Shown: piece by piece, positions 38,526 through 48,372 of the stretch
How the letters are laid out: the number at the start of each line of letters is the position of its first letter
Position numbering within the stretch: position 1 is the stretch's first letter
DNA from: Pelagibacteraceae bacterium AG-390-O04
GTDB taxonomy: Bacteria; Pseudomonadota; Alphaproteobacteria; Pelagibacterales; Pelagibacteraceae
DNA: 64,000 bases
Direction: 5' to 3'
NCBI GenBank assembly: GCA_003278065.1
Contig: QCHE01000003.1
Location: forward strand, 1-64,000
Notes under the pieces: model-generated
Databases searched by the model: none
What the model was told of the DNA's origin: nothing
Seen by the model: the letters and a program-made list of their open reading frames with translations, nothing else
Translations under genes and position numbers: made by a program

Positions 38526-41107
38526 TTTGATTTCCTTTTTTTTGATTTCTTATTTTTATCGTATTCCTTTCTTTTCTCAATCAATATTAATGCTTCTTCC
38601 ATAGTCAGTTCAGCAGGATCTTTTTCTTCAGGTATTGTTGCATTAAGAGATTTATATTTAATATAAGGACCATATTGTCCTTTCATTATTCTTACAGGCT
38701 TTTTATCTTCAGGATGTTCTCCTAAATCTTTGATCATTGAGGAAGACATTCTACCAGGTTTAGCTTCTGCTATTAATGTGATTGCTCTATTTAAACCAAT
38801 TGAAAAAATTTCCTCAACATTTTCTATTCGTGCTGATTTATTTTCACACTTTAAGTAAGGACCGAATCTTCCAGTATTTAACGTAATTTCTTTTTGATTA
38901 TCAGGATTTATTCCTAAAGATTTAGGCAAGGAACATAAAAATTGAGCTTTTTCTAAATCAATATTTTCCAATTTTAAGCCTTTGGGTATTGAAACATTTT
39001 TTAATAGTTCATTGACTTCTGATTTAGCTTTTTTGTTCTTTTTCTTTTTCTTTGAAGCTTTTTCGTTCTCTACTTCAGTAGGGATTTTTTCATACTGAAG
39101 ATAGGGTCCAAATCTTCCATTTTTCAAATATATATCATTACCATTTTCATGTTTCCCAAGAAACTTTGGTTCAGCCAATTGTGCTTGCGCAGCAGCTTTT
39201 GCTTTAGATAATGGTCTTGTAAATTTACATTCTGGATAATTTGAACAACCTATAAAAGCACCACCTCTAAAGCTATTTTTTAAACTAAGAGTTCCATTAT
39301 TACATAATTGGCATTTTCTTACTATATTTCCTTCTTTATCTTTATCGAAAACTAAACTTCCTAAACTTTCATTGAGCAAATCTAAGACTTCTCTAGTTCT
39401 TTTTTCTTTAACCTCTGAAACGTTGTTATTAAAATCTTTCCAAAAGAGCTCTAAAACTTTTATCCAGCTTTCTTTTCCTGTGGTTATTTCGTCTAGTTGA
39501 TCTTCCAATCCAGCTGTAAAATTATAGTCAACATATTTTGCAAATAATTTTTCTAAAAAAGCTGAAATTAATTTACCTCTATCAGTAGGAAAAAAACGCT
39601 TATTTAGTATTTCAGCATATCCTCTATTAGCAATTGTAGAAATAATGCTTGCATAGGTAGATGGTCTTCCAATACCCAGTTCTTCCAGTTTTTTAACCAA
39701 ACTAGCCTCAGAAAATCTTGGTGGTGGTTGTGTATAATGTTGTTCATCTATCAATGCCTCGATATTAACAGGCCCTTTAGACACAGATGGTAAAATATTT
39801 TCATCATCGTCTTTAGACTGATTGTTATAAATCCTTAAAAATCCATCAAATACAAGGACTGATCCACTAGCTTTACAAATAGTATCATTATTATCTGATG
39901 TTATGGTTATGGTGTTTCTATCAAACTTAGCTGACTCCATTTGAGAAGATAAAGCTCTACTCCAGATCAGGTCATATAATTTATTTTGATCTGTGCTTAA
40001 ATATTTTTTAACACTTTGAGGAGTTCTAATAATATCTGTAGGTCTGATCGCTTCATGAGCTTCTTGTGCATTTTTAGCTTTTTTTCCTGAATAATTTAAA
40101 GCCTCATTAGGTAAATACTCATTACCAATTTCTTTTTTAATATAATCTCTGAAAGCTGATACTGCATCTTTGGATAAGTTAGTTCCATCAGTTCTCATAT
40201 AAGTAATCAAACCAATTGTCTCCCCCTCAATCTCTATACCTTGATAAAGTTTTTGTGCAATTTGCATAGTTCTAGATGCGCCAAAACCCAATCTACTTGA
40301 GGCTGTTTGTTGAAGAGTAGATGTAGTAAATGGTCCTGATGGATTACGATTTACTATTTTACTAGAAATATCAGTAATACTAAATTTTTTTTTGTTAATA
40401 GTTGAAATAGCTTTATTAATTTCTTCCTTATTTTTAAACGAAAATTTTTCAATTTTTGTGTTATCGAGCTGATTGATACTAGCTGTTATACTTTGATTTT
40501 TTTGATCAAGAAATTTTACACTCAATGTCCAAAATTCTTCAGGTTTAAAAGATTCAATTTCATGTTCTCTTTCAGTGATTAATTTTAATGCTACAGATTG
40601 AACTCTACCAGCAGATTTTGAACCAGGTAATTTAGTCCAAAGTATTGGTGAAATATTAAATCCAACTAAATAATCTAAAGCTCTTCTAGCCATATAAGCA
40701 TCAACTAGAAGTGGTTCAATTTGTCTTGGGTTTTCTATTCCATGAATTACAGCTTTTTTGGTTATTTCGTTAAAGACTACTCGTTCGATCTCTTTGTCTT
40801 TTAAAAGTTTTTTTTCATTTAAATATTCCTTTACGTGCCAGGCAATTGCTTCACCTTCACGATCTGGGTCAGTAGCTAATATAATCTTAGAGGAGTCTTT
40901 TGCGGCATCTGTTATTTCTTTGAGATATTTTTTTGAAAAACTGTCAACCTCCCATTCCATTTTAAAATCTTGATCTGGATCAACAGAACCGTTTTTGGAT
41001 GGTAAGTCTCTAATATGCCCATAACTTGCTAAAACTTTATAATTGTCACCCAAATATTTATTTATTGTTTTAGCTTTAGCTGGGCTTTCTACAATTACCA
41101 AATTCAT
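38522..41107 (-). CDS. topA: DNA topoisomerase I
   Basis: This 861-residue type IA topoisomerase relaxes negative supercoils. The TOPRIM domain begins MNLVIVESPAKAKTINKYLG and contains LATDPDREGEAIAWH. The active-site tyrosine lies in IGLITYMRTDGTNLS near residue 300. A single four-cysteine zinc ribbon (CQLCNNGTL then GCSNYPECKF) is followed by C-terminal repeats, each containing a GxFGPYL/GxYGPYI motif (GRFGPYLQYE, GRFGPYLKCE, GQYGPYIKYK). This architecture is the usual alphaproteobacterial one. It lies 36 nt downstream of plsY on the same strand, so may belong to the ruvX-pyrB-pyrC-plsY-topA run. Confidence 0.97.
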   Translation of the reverse strand: MNLVIVESPAKAKTINKYLGDNYKVLASYGHIRDLPSKNGSVDPDQDFKMEWEVDSFSKKYLKEITDAAKDSSKIILATDPDREGEAIAWHVKEYLNEKKLLKDKEIERVVFNEITKKAVIHGIENPRQIEPLLVDAYMARRALDYLVGFNISPILWTKLPGSKSAGRVQSVALKLITEREHEIESFKPEEFWTLSVKFLDQKNQSITASINQLDNTKIEKFSFKNKEEINKAISTINKKKFSITDISSKIVNRNPSGPFTTSTLQQTASSRLGFGASRTMQIAQKLYQGIEIEGETIGLITYMRTDGTNLSKDAVSAFRDYIKKEIGNEYLPNEALNYSGKKAKNAQEAHEAIRPTDIIRTPQSVKKYLSTDQNKLYDLIWSRALSSQMESAKFDRNTITITSDNNDTICKASGSVLVFDGFLRIYNNQSKDDDENILPSVSKGPVNIEALIDEQHYTQPPPRFSEASLVKKLEELGIGRPSTYASIISTIANRGYAEILNKRFFPTDRGKLISAFLEKLFAKYVDYNFTAGLEDQLDEITTGKESWIKVLELFWKDFNNNVSEVKEKRTREVLDLLNESLGSLVFDKDKEGNIVRKCQLCNNGTLSLKNSFRGGAFIGCSNYPECKFTRPLSKAKAAAQAQLAEPKFLGKHENGNDIYLKNGRFGPYLQYEKIPTEVENEKASKKKKKNKKAKSEVNELLKNVSIPKGLKLENIDLEKAQFLCSLPKSLGINPDNQKEITLNTGRFGPYLKCENKSARIENVEEIFSIGLNRAITLIAEAKPGRMSSSMIKDLGEHPEDKKPVRIMKGQYGPYIKYKSLNATIPEEKDPAELTMEEALILIEKRKEYDKNKKSKKRKSK

Positions 41108-41143
41108 AAGCTACAAACTACTCAAAAGACTTAGATAGTCAAT

Positions 41144-41722
41144 TTAATAAATTTTTGTCTTGGTTTCTTCTTTGTTTTTCAATCTTTTAATATTTTCTCT
41201 ATGGGTAAAAAATATCAAAACAAACATAATTGTAAAAAAAATTACCTTATCAAATTGAGCTAAAATTAATAAATAAATTGGTATAGATGCTGCACCTACT
41301 AAAGATGACAGAGAAGAGTATTTAGAAATAAAAAAAGTTATAAACCAAGAAATAGTAAAGATAATTCCAAAATAAACATTTAAAGCAAATAAAATTCCAA
41401 CATAAGCAGCAACACCTTTGCCACCTTTAAACTTTAACCAAATTGGAAATACATGACCTAAAAAAGCACATAAAGAAGCAACATATAGAAAATCTAGGTA
41501 AAAAATTTTTACATAAATTACTGGCACCACAGCTTTTAAAATATCTAAAAATAATGTTCCATACCCAATACTTTTATTTCCTGTTCTTAAAGCATTAGTT
41601 GCTCCAATATTTCCTGATCCAATTTCTCTAATATCTTTTTTTAAAAAAATCTTTGTTAGTATAAAACCAAACGGTATTGAGCCCATAAGGTAAGAAATCA
41701 TACCTATTAAAAAAATATCCAT
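41144..41722 (-). CDS. plsY: acyl-phosphate glycerol-3-phosphate acyltransferase PlsY
   Basis: This 192-residue inner-membrane enzyme begins phospholipid synthesis by acylating glycerol-3-phosphate from acyl-phosphate. It has five to seven hydrophobic spans. The cytosolic motifs are SIPFGFILTKIFLKKDIREI with GSGNIGATNALRTGNK (motif 1) and KFKGGKGVAAYVG (motif 2, phosphate binding). Motif 3 follows as the HRENIKRL segment near the C-terminus. It has normal length and is separated from pyrC by a single base. The genome's plsX is not in the window. Confidence 0.95.
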   Translation of the reverse strand: MDIFLIGMISYLMGSIPFGFILTKIFLKKDIREIGSGNIGATNALRTGNKSIGYGTLFLDILKAVVPVIYVKIFYLDFLYVASLCAFLGHVFPIWLKFKGGKGVAAYVGILFALNVYFGIIFTISWFITFFISKYSSLSSLVGAASIPIYLLILAQFDKVIFFTIMFVLIFFTHRENIKRLKNKEETKTKIY

Positions 41723-41723
41723 A

Positions 41724-43010
41724 TTATAGCTTAAATAATTCTTTACCTTTTACAAATGTATTTACAACTTTACCTTGCAGTTTTTTATCTTCAATCGATG
41801 TATTTTTTGATTTTGAAATTAAATTTTCTTTTTTTACAATCCATGGTTTATCTATATCGACGATACATAAATCTGCCTCATTCCCGATTGAAAGATTTCC
41901 TTTATCTATTTTAAGTATTTTTGCAGGGTTAGATGTGAGAGCTTTTATTATAGTTTCTAATTTTAGAGAGCCATTATGATAAAGTTCTAAACTTAAAGAT
42001 AGTAATGTCTCTATGCCAGATGCTCCAGTAGCCGCTTGAGAAAAAGTTAGTCTTTTAGACTCCTCATCTTCTGGTTTGTGATCAGAAACAATAACATCAA
42101 TTAACCCATCTTTTATTCCTTGAACTAAAGCTACTCTGTCTTCTTCTCTTCTTAGAGGTGGAGATAATTTTAAAAAAGTTCTAAAGTCACCGATATCATT
42201 TTCGTTTAATGAGAGATTGTTAATAGAGACACCTGAAGTAAATTTTACTATTTCTTTTCTTTGCTTGATTACTTCTATAGATTTCTGAGAAGATAATTGT
42301 GATATATGATATCTACATTTAACTTTTTCCAATAGAGTTAAATCTCTTTCTATCAAAATTCTCTCAGCAATTTCTGGTATACCGGATAGACCTAGTTTTG
42401 AAGCAATAATACCAGAGTTAATCATACCATTTTTTGCAAGCTCATAATCTTCAGCATGCTGCATTATTAAACACCCAAGATCTTTTGCAGAATTCATTAT
42501 TCTCGACATTAATCTTGGATTTTGAATTGTTTTAGTGCCATCTGTAAAAGCGATTATTCCTTTTTTTTGTAATAGACCAAACTCTATCATGTTTGTGCCT
42601 TCAATATTTTTAGTTAGTGAAGCGCAAGGAAAGATGTTTATTTTAGATTTATCTCTTCCTCTTCTTTTTAAAAAATCAACAATTGATACATTGTCTATAA
42701 TTGGATCAGTATTTGGCATTGTAACAACTGATGTTACACCACCTGCTAAAGCTGCATTACTTAGAGTTCTAAAATTTTCTTTATATTCATAACCAGGTTC
42801 ACCAACAAAAACTCGCATATCAACAAGTCCTGGAAATATGTATTTTCCTTTTAAATCTATTGGTTTTTCTCTTGTAGGAAGATTATTAGTATTAACTTTT
42901 TTTCCAATAGCTTCAATTTTACCATCTTCTCCAATAATTAATCCACCAAATTCGTTTAAAGAATTATGTGGGTCAATTATATTAGCGTTGATAAAGTATT
43001 GTTTTTTCAT
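41724..43010 (-). CDS. dihydroorotase-like protein lacking the HxH metal ligands (PyrC'/PyrX type)
   Basis: This 428-residue amidohydrolase follows pyrB with no gap (43011/43010), the layout of pyrB-pyrC' pairs. In active class I dihydroorotases the motif after PGLVD is an HVH metal-binding pair; here it reads MRVF (65-68), so both His ligands are replaced by Arg66 and Phe68. The downstream HH-containing loop is also altered (FTSGVSINNL). Asp157, His185, His235 and Asp310 (IVSDHKPED) are still present. Known pseudo-dihydroorotases of pseudomonads are structural partners of aspartate transcarbamoylase, and the same role is likely here. If so, an active dihydroorotase must be encoded elsewhere. 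It could instead have changed substrate. Confidence 0.85.
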   Translation of the reverse strand: MKKQYFINANIIDPHNSLNEFGGLIIGEDGKIEAIGKKVNTNNLPTREKPIDLKGKYIFPGLVDMRVFVGEPGYEYKENFRTLSNAALAGGVTSVVTMPNTDPIIDNVSIVDFLKRRGRDKSKINIFPCASLTKNIEGTNMIEFGLLQKKGIIAFTDGTKTIQNPRLMSRIMNSAKDLGCLIMQHAEDYELAKNGMINSGIIASKLGLSGIPEIAERILIERDLTLLEKVKCRYHISQLSSQKSIEVIKQRKEIVKFTSGVSINNLSLNENDIGDFRTFLKLSPPLRREEDRVALVQGIKDGLIDVIVSDHKPEDEESKRLTFSQAATGASGIETLLSLSLELYHNGSLKLETIIKALTSNPAKILKIDKGNLSIGNEADLCIVDIDKPWIVKKENLISKSKNTSIEDKKLQGKVVNTFVKGKELFKL

Positions 43011-43952
43011 TTATGTACAAAATATTTTTAAACAAGCCATACGCACTGCTACACCAAGTTCTACTTGCTCTTTGATTACACTTTTATTAATATCATCAGC
43101 CAAGATGGTATCGATTTCAATACCTCTATTCATAGGTCCTGGATGCATTATTAATGCATCTGGTTTTGCATGTTCTAATTTATCAGGAGTAAGACCGTAA
43201 TATTCATAATATTCTCGATTTGAAGAAAGATAAGAACTTGTCATTCTTTCACTTTGTAATCTTAACATCATAACTATGTCACAATTTTTCAAACCTTTTT
43301 TCATATCTGTAAAAGTATTAACACCAAACTTATTGATTTCTTTTGGCATCAAATTTGTTGGAGCAATTATATTTACTTCAGCACCCAACATATTAAGTAG
43401 ATAGATATTGGATCTCGCTACACGTGAATGAAGTATGTCACCACAGATTGCAATTTTTAGTCCTTCAACTTTTTTTTTTCGATTAATAATTGTTAATGCA
43501 TCTAGTAATGCTTGGGTAGGGTGTTCTCTTCTCCCATCACCAGCATTTAAGACTGCACAATTTACTTTTTGAGAAAGTAAATTACACGCACCAGAATCTT
43601 GATGTCTAATAACAATAATATCAGGATGCATTGCATTTAAAGTCATCGCTGTATCTATTAAAGTTTCTCCTTTTTTGATTGCAGAGTTACTAATATTCAT
43701 TGACATAACATCTGCACCAAGTCTTTTTCCAGCTAATTCAAATGAACTTTGTGTTCTTGTAGATGGTTCAAAAAATAAATTTATCTGTGTTTTTCCTCTT
43801 AGCGCGTCTATTTTTTTATTTTTACTTTGATTAACTTTAATGAATGCATGTGCTTCATCTAATATTAAATTTACATCGTTAATTGATAAATCTTGAATAC
43901 CTAACAAATGTTTTTGGGAAATTTTAACAGCTTTATTAGTTGGGATTGCCAT
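43011..43952 (-). CDS. pyrB: aspartate carbamoyltransferase catalytic subunit
   Basis: This enzyme commits carbamoyl phosphate and aspartate to pyrimidine synthesis. The carbamoyl-phosphate motif [20 protein letters not shown] is intact, as are [11 protein letters not shown] (loop lysine), [26 protein letters not shown], the RLQSER segment and HPGPMNRG. The preferred start is ATG at 43952, giving 313 residues (MAIPTNKAV). A TTG three codons upstream (43961) is the alternative. No pyrI regulatory gene follows; instead the dihydroorotase-like gene abuts, suggesting a non-E. coli type ATCase complex. It lies 42 nt downstream of ruvX. Confidence 0.96.
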   Translation of the reverse strand: MAIPTNKAVKISQKHLLGIQDLSINDVNLILDEAHAFIKVNQSKNKKIDALRGKTQINLFFEPSTRTQSSFELAGKRLGADVMSMNISNSAIKKGETLIDTAMTLNAMHPDIIVIRHQDSGACNLLSQKVNCAVLNAGDGRREHPTQALLDALTIINRKKKVEGLKIAICGDILHSRVARSNIYLLNMLGAEVNIIAPTNLMPKEINKFGVNTFTDMKKGLKNCDIVMMLRLQSERMTSSYLSSNREYYEYYGLTPDKLEHAKPDALIMHPGPMNRGIEIDTILADDINKSVIKEQVELGVAVRMACLKIFCT

Positions 43953-43994
43953 TAAAACCAACTCTATAACTATAAAGCTCTATAATAGCAAGCA

Positions 43995-44450
43995 TTAATT
44001 ATTAAGAAAATCTATTGCACCTTGTAAAATGAAGGCAGCAGCATTTTCATCAATTTTCTTTTCTCTTTTACTCACATTAACATCTAATTGGCTAGAAATA
44101 TTAAAAACACCAATAGTTGATAATCTTTCATCCCATAGACAAATAGGTAAATTGATATTTTTCTCTAAATTATCAGAGGTATCTTTTACAGATTGAGCAG
44201 AACTGCCTGAGGAACCGTCCATATTAAGAGGATTTCCAATAATAATACCTTTAATATTATTTTCTTTAATAATACTTTTAAGCTCTTCTATAAGCTTTTT
44301 AGAAGTAGATCTGTTAATAGTTTTAAAAGGTGTAGCAATTAATTGTTTTTCATCGCATATAGATACTCCGATTCTTTTAGAACCCAGGTCTAAACCTATT
44401 AACCTACATTTATCTAACTGTTTTTTTTTAAATTCTTCTAATGTGATCAT
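43995..44450 (-). CDS. ruvX: RuvX/YqgF Holliday junction resolvase-like nuclease
   Basis: This 151-residue RNase H-fold protein is implicated in 16S rRNA 5' maturation and/or junction resolution. It shows RLIGLDLGSKRIGVSICD with the first catalytic Asp (about residue 21), KGIIIGNPLNMDGSSGSSAQ, LWDERLST (Glu) and KKIDENAAAFILQGAIDFL (Asp). All acidic residues are kept. It is first in the minus-strand run leading to pyrB, pyrC-like, plsY and topA. It is divergent from gatC across 50 nt. Confidence 0.92.
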   Translation of the reverse strand: MITLEEFKKKQLDKCRLIGLDLGSKRIGVSICDEKQLIATPFKTINRSTSKKLIEELKSIIKENNIKGIIIGNPLNMDGSSGSSAQSVKDTSDNLEKNINLPICLWDERLSTIGVFNISSQLDVNVSKREKKIDENAAAFILQGAIDFLNN

Positions 44451-44500
44451 ATTGTATATTTTAAACTTAAGTGATAGTTTGCGTCATATTTAAATAGCAT

Positions 44501-44788
44501 ATGAGCATAGATCTTAAAACAATAAAGCATATATCAAAATTATCAAGAATATCGGTTAATGAGAAAAAAGCTGATAAATTAGCTGATGATTTAAATTCTA
44601 TTTTTAAATTTATTGAGAAACTTAATGAATTAAAAACAGATAATGTCGAACCCCTGACGTCAGTGGCTGAAACTACTCTTAAGTTAAGACCTGATGAAGT
44701 AAAAAGTAAGGACATTCGAGAACAAATAATTAAAAATTCACCTCAAGATAATGAAGATTATTTTGTTGTACCAAAGGTTATTGAGTAA
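44501..44788 (+). CDS. gatC: Glu-tRNA(Gln)/Asp-tRNA(Asn) amidotransferase subunit C
   Basis: This 95-residue chaperone-like subunit wraps around GatA. It has [20 protein letters not shown] at the start and [24 protein letters not shown], then LRPDEVKSK and the C-terminal [13 protein letters not shown]. Each of these is typical. One-base TAATG overlap with gatA. It begins the gatCAB operon. Confidence 0.95.
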   Translation: MSIDLKTIKHISKLSRISVNEKKADKLADDLNSIFKFIEKLNELKTDNVEPLTSVAETTLKLRPDEVKSKDIREQIIKNSPQDNEDYFVVPKVIE

Positions 44789-46245
44789 TGTCTGATATTA
44801 CAAAACAATCACTTTCAGAATTAGTCAAAAATATTAAAGATAAAAAACTATCTTCAGAGGAAGTTACTAAAGCATTCATCAATAGATCTGAAAAATCAAA
44901 AAAATTAAATGCATATATCACTGAAAATTATTCCTCTGCATTACAAAAAGCTAAAGAATTTGATCAAAAACCAAATTTAGATCTGAAATTACCAGGCATA
45001 CCAATGGCAGTTAAAGATTTATTTTGTACCCAGAATATTCGTACAACAGCAGGAAGTAAAATATTAAATAATTTTGTACCTAGTTATGAGTCTACTGTTA
45101 CAAAAAATATCTGGAACGAAGGAGCTATACTTTTAGGAAAATTAAATTGTGATGAATTTGCAATGGGATCTTCTAATGAAACTAGTTTCTTTGGTAATGT
45201 TCAAAATCCGATTGATAAAGATTTAGTTCCAGGAGGATCTTCAGGTGGATCAGCTTCAGCTGTAGCAGGTCAATTAACTCCAATAACTATTGGTACTGAC
45301 ACTGGTGGATCTATAAGACAACCAGCTTCATTTACTGGAACAGTAGGTTTAAAACCAACTTATGGAAGTTGCTCACGATATGGAATAGTTGCTTTTGCAT
45401 CATCTTTGGATCAAGCTGGCCCTATGGCACAAAATGTAAAAGATTGTGCGTTGCTTCAAGAAGTAATTAGTACTTATGATCCAAAAGATTCTACATCCAT
45501 TGATTTTAAAAGAAATAATTATAGTAAAGAATTAACATATAATATTAAAGGAAAAAAAATTGGTATACCAAAGGAGTATAGAGTTGATGGAATGCCACAT
45601 GAAATTGAAGAACTTTGGCAAAAAGGTATTCAGTATGTAAAAGATTGTGGGGCTGAAATTGTTGATATATCACTTCCTCATACAAGCTATGCATTACCGA
45701 CTTATTATATAGTGGCACCAGCAGAAGCTTCATCTAACTTAGCTAGATATGATGGTGTTAAGTATGGATTTAGAGCCAAAGGTGAAAACTTAATAGATAT
45801 GTACGAAAAAACAAGATCAGAAGGTTTTGGTGCTGAAGTTCAAAGAAGAATTATGATTGGAACTTATGTTTTGTCTTCTGGTTATTATGATGCTTATTAT
45901 CTTAAAGCTCAAAAAGTTAGAAAATTAATTAAGAATGATTTCGATGAAGTGTTTAATAAAGTAGACGCAATATTAACTCCTTCAACTCCTAGTTCGGCAT
46001 TTAAGATAGGGGAAAAAAAAGATGACCCAGTTTCAATGTATTTAAACGATATTTTTACTGTACCAGTTAATTTAGCAGGTTTGCCTGGGATTTCTATTCC
46101 AGCAGGTCATGATACTAAAGGATATCCACTTGGCTTACAAATAATTGGTAAAGCTTTTGATGAACAAAATATATTAAATATTGCTTATGCAATGGAGGAA
46201 AAAATTAACTTTAAAAATAAGATAACTGATTGGTGGATTAAATGA
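44788..46245 (+). CDS. gatA: Glu-tRNA(Gln)/Asp-tRNA(Asn) amidotransferase subunit A
   Basis: This 485-residue amidase-signature subunit releases ammonia from glutamine. The Ser-cisSer-Lys triad is visible: Lys in [10 protein letters not shown] near residue 77, then [17 protein letters not shown] and [18 protein letters not shown] with the nucleophilic serine. It ends with a normal [12 protein letters not shown] tail. It overlaps gatB by 4 nt (ATGA). With gatB it corrects misacylated tRNA(Gln) and/or tRNA(Asn). Confidence 0.98.
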   Translation: MSDITKQSLSELVKNIKDKKLSSEEVTKAFINRSEKSKKLNAYITENYSSALQKAKEFDQKPNLDLKLPGIPMAVKDLFCTQNIRTTAGSKILNNFVPSYESTVTKNIWNEGAILLGKLNCDEFAMGSSNETSFFGNVQNPIDKDLVPGGSSGGSASAVAGQLTPITIGTDTGGSIRQPASFTGTVGLKPTYGSCSRYGIVAFASSLDQAGPMAQNVKDCALLQEVISTYDPKDSTSIDFKRNNYSKELTYNIKGKKIGIPKEYRVDGMPHEIEELWQKGIQYVKDCGAEIVDISLPHTSYALPTYYIVAPAEASSNLARYDGVKYGFRAKGENLIDMYEKTRSEGFGAEVQRRIMIGTYVLSSGYYDAYYLKAQKVRKLIKNDFDEVFNKVDAILTPSTPSSAFKIGEKKDDPVSMYLNDIFTVPVNLAGLPGISIPAGHDTKGYPLGLQIIGKAFDEQNILNIAYAMEEKINFKNKITDWWIK

Positions 46246-47717
46246 ATAAAAATAAATCAGAGTATCTAATTAATAGAAAAGATAATCAATATGAAGTTGT
46301 AATTGGATTAGAAGTTCATGCGCAAGTTACCTCACAATCAAAATTATTTTCTACATCTGCAACTAAATTTGGAGCTGAACCTAATACACAAGTTAGTTTA
46401 GTTGATGCCGCATTCCCTGGAATGTTACCAGTAATTAATGAATTTTGTGTTAAACAAGCAATTAAAACTGGTATCGGTCTTAATGCAAAAATCAATAAAC
46501 GTTCTGTATTCGATAGAAAAAATTATTTTTACGCAGATTTACCTCAAGGATACCAAATTTCTCAATTTAAAGATCCAATAGTAGGAGAGGGTAAAGTTAT
46601 TTTAGATATGCCTGATGGCCAAAAAGAAGTAGGAATTGAAAGATTACATTTAGAACAAGATGCTGGGAAAAGTATTCATGATCTTGACCCACAAAACACA
46701 TTTGTAGATTTAAATAGATCTGGAGTAGCTCTAATGGAAATCGTGAGCAAACCAGACCTTAGATCTCCAGATGAAGTAAGTGTATATATTAAAAAATTAA
46801 GATCGATAATGAGATATTTAGGAACATGTGATGGAAATATGCAAGAGGGATCATTGAGAGCAGATGTTAATGTTTCTGTAAGATCAAAAGGTTCAAAAGA
46901 ATTTGGAACTAGATGTGAAATCAAAAATGTTAACTCAATTAAATTTATGCAAATGGCAATTGAATACGAAGCTAATAGACAAGTTGATTTGTTAGAAGAA
47001 GGTAAGTTGGTCGATCAAGAAACTAGATTATTTGACACAAAGAAAAATGAAACAAGATCTATGAGATCAAAAGAAGATGCTCATGATTATAGATATTTTC
47101 CAGATCCAGATTTATTACCATTAGAAGTTTCTGATGATTTTGTTAATAAAATAAAAACTGACATTCCAGAATTACCAGATGATAAAAAGAAAAGATTTAT
47201 TGATGAGTTTAAACTGAAGCCTTATGAAGCTAATATCTTAGTTTCAGATATTGATACAGCAAAATATTTTGAAGAAGTTGTGGCCAAGATGGGAAAGAAT
47301 AAAGATATAAAATTAGCAGTTAATTGGATTACAGGTGAATTATTCGCCATTCTAAACAATAAAAACTTAGAAATTTCTCAAAGTCCAATAAGTGCAAAAA
47401 ATCTAGCGATATTGGTGAATTTAATTAAGAATGGAACAATCTCAGGAAAGATAGCTAAAACAGTATTTGAATTAATGATGGATGGAGATAAGGATCCACA
47501 AAAAATTGTTGAAGAAAAAGGATTGAAACAACAGAGTGATCCTAAAGCACTAGAAGCATTAATAGATAAAATTATTAATGACAACAGAGACAAAGCTGTT
47601 GAATATAAACAAGGCAAGGAAAAATTATTTGGATTCTTTGTTGGACAGGCAATGAAAGCTTCTGGTGGTAAAGCTAATCCTCAATTAATAAACGAGATAT
47701 TAAAGAAAAAGCTTTAA
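46242..47717 (+). CDS. gatB: Glu-tRNA(Gln)/Asp-tRNA(Asn) amidotransferase subunit B
   Basis: This 491-residue kinase/transamidase subunit activates the tRNA-bound Glu or Asp. It shows [20 protein letters not shown] at about 18-37, [30 protein letters not shown], and [37 protein letters not shown] lies centrally, and the helical YqeY-like tail runs to [20 protein letters not shown]. Complete. A small gap (4 nt) separates it from the O-methyltransferase gene. Confidence 0.98.
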   Translation: MNKNKSEYLINRKDNQYEVVIGLEVHAQVTSQSKLFSTSATKFGAEPNTQVSLVDAAFPGMLPVINEFCVKQAIKTGIGLNAKINKRSVFDRKNYFYADLPQGYQISQFKDPIVGEGKVILDMPDGQKEVGIERLHLEQDAGKSIHDLDPQNTFVDLNRSGVALMEIVSKPDLRSPDEVSVYIKKLRSIMRYLGTCDGNMQEGSLRADVNVSVRSKGSKEFGTRCEIKNVNSIKFMQMAIEYEANRQVDLLEEGKLVDQETRLFDTKKNETRSMRSKEDAHDYRYFPDPDLLPLEVSDDFVNKIKTDIPELPDDKKKRFIDEFKLKPYEANILVSDIDTAKYFEEVVAKMGKNKDIKLAVNWITGELFAILNNKNLEISQSPISAKNLAILVNLIKNGTISGKIAKTVFELMMDGDKDPQKIVEEKGLKQQSDPKALEALIDKIINDNRDKAVEYKQGKEKLFGFFVGQAMKASGGKANPQLINEILKKKL

Positions 47718-47721
47718 CATA

Positions 47722-48372
47722 ATGGGTGTAAACCTTGATATCACAGAGAAATTACAAAATTATATTAGTGATTTTGGTTTAAAGTTAAATCCCATTCAGC
47801 AAGAAATAATTGAATATAATAAAACCTTAGGTGATATCAAAAGGATGCAGATAGATCCTACGCAATGTCATTTTCTTCATTTGATAATAAAAGTCTCAAA
47901 TATTAAAAATGTACTTGAGATTGGTACTTTTACAGGACTAAGTGCACTTTCAATTTCACTTGCTTTACCTGATGACGGAAAATTAATCGCTCTTGATAAA
48001 AATGAAGAGACTAACAAAGTAGCTCTAGGTTTTTTTAAAAAAGCTAACCAGGATCATAAAATTAAAACAATAATAAATCCTGCACTTGATACTTTAGAAG
48101 AACTAAAAAATCAAAAATTTGATATGATTTTTATAGATGCAGATAAAATGAATTATAAAGAATATTATGAAAAATCTTTAGGACTAATTAATCAAGGTGG
48201 ATTAATTATTATTGATAATGTTTTATGGCATGGTGAGGTTATTGATGAAAAAAATGATGATAAATTCACAATTAATATTAGAGAATTTAATAAATTTGTA
48301 TCTGAGGATAAAAGGGTAGAACAAATTATCATACCATTGGGTGATGGAATGACTGTATGTAGAGTTTTATAA
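47722..48372 (+). CDS. O-methyltransferase family 3 protein, candidate TrmR-type tRNA ho5U34 methyltransferase
   Basis: This 216-residue SAM enzyme has VLEIGTFTGLSALS at 64-77 (motif I), LIALDKNEE at 88-96, FDMIFIDADKMNYKEYY at 133-149 with a metal-binding Asp, and IIIDNVLWHGEV at 162-173 with further metal ligands. The family is annotated broadly as caffeoyl-CoA-type O-methyltransferase. One bacterial member, B. subtilis TrmR (YrrM), methylates 5-hydroxyuridine at tRNA position 34. Here the stop codon overlaps the start of a trhO homologue, whose product makes that 5-hydroxyuridine, so a TrmR role is a reasoned inference. Placement after gatCAB also fits a tRNA context. The substrate is unproven. 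Confidence 0.75.
   Translation: MGVNLDITEKLQNYISDFGLKLNPIQQEIIEYNKTLGDIKRMQIDPTQCHFLHLIIKVSNIKNVLEIGTFTGLSALSISLALPDDGKLIALDKNEETNKVALGFFKKANQDHKIKTIINPALDTLEELKNQKFDMIFIDADKMNYKEYYEKSLGLINQGGLIIIDNVLWHGEVIDEKNDDKFTINIREFNKFVSEDKRVEQIIIPLGDGMTVCRVL

Noticed and set aside
40000..41107. Possible frameshift in topA because of its many A/T runs
   Set aside because: The reading frame is continuous through TOPRIM, active-site Tyr, zinc ribbon and C-terminal repeats.
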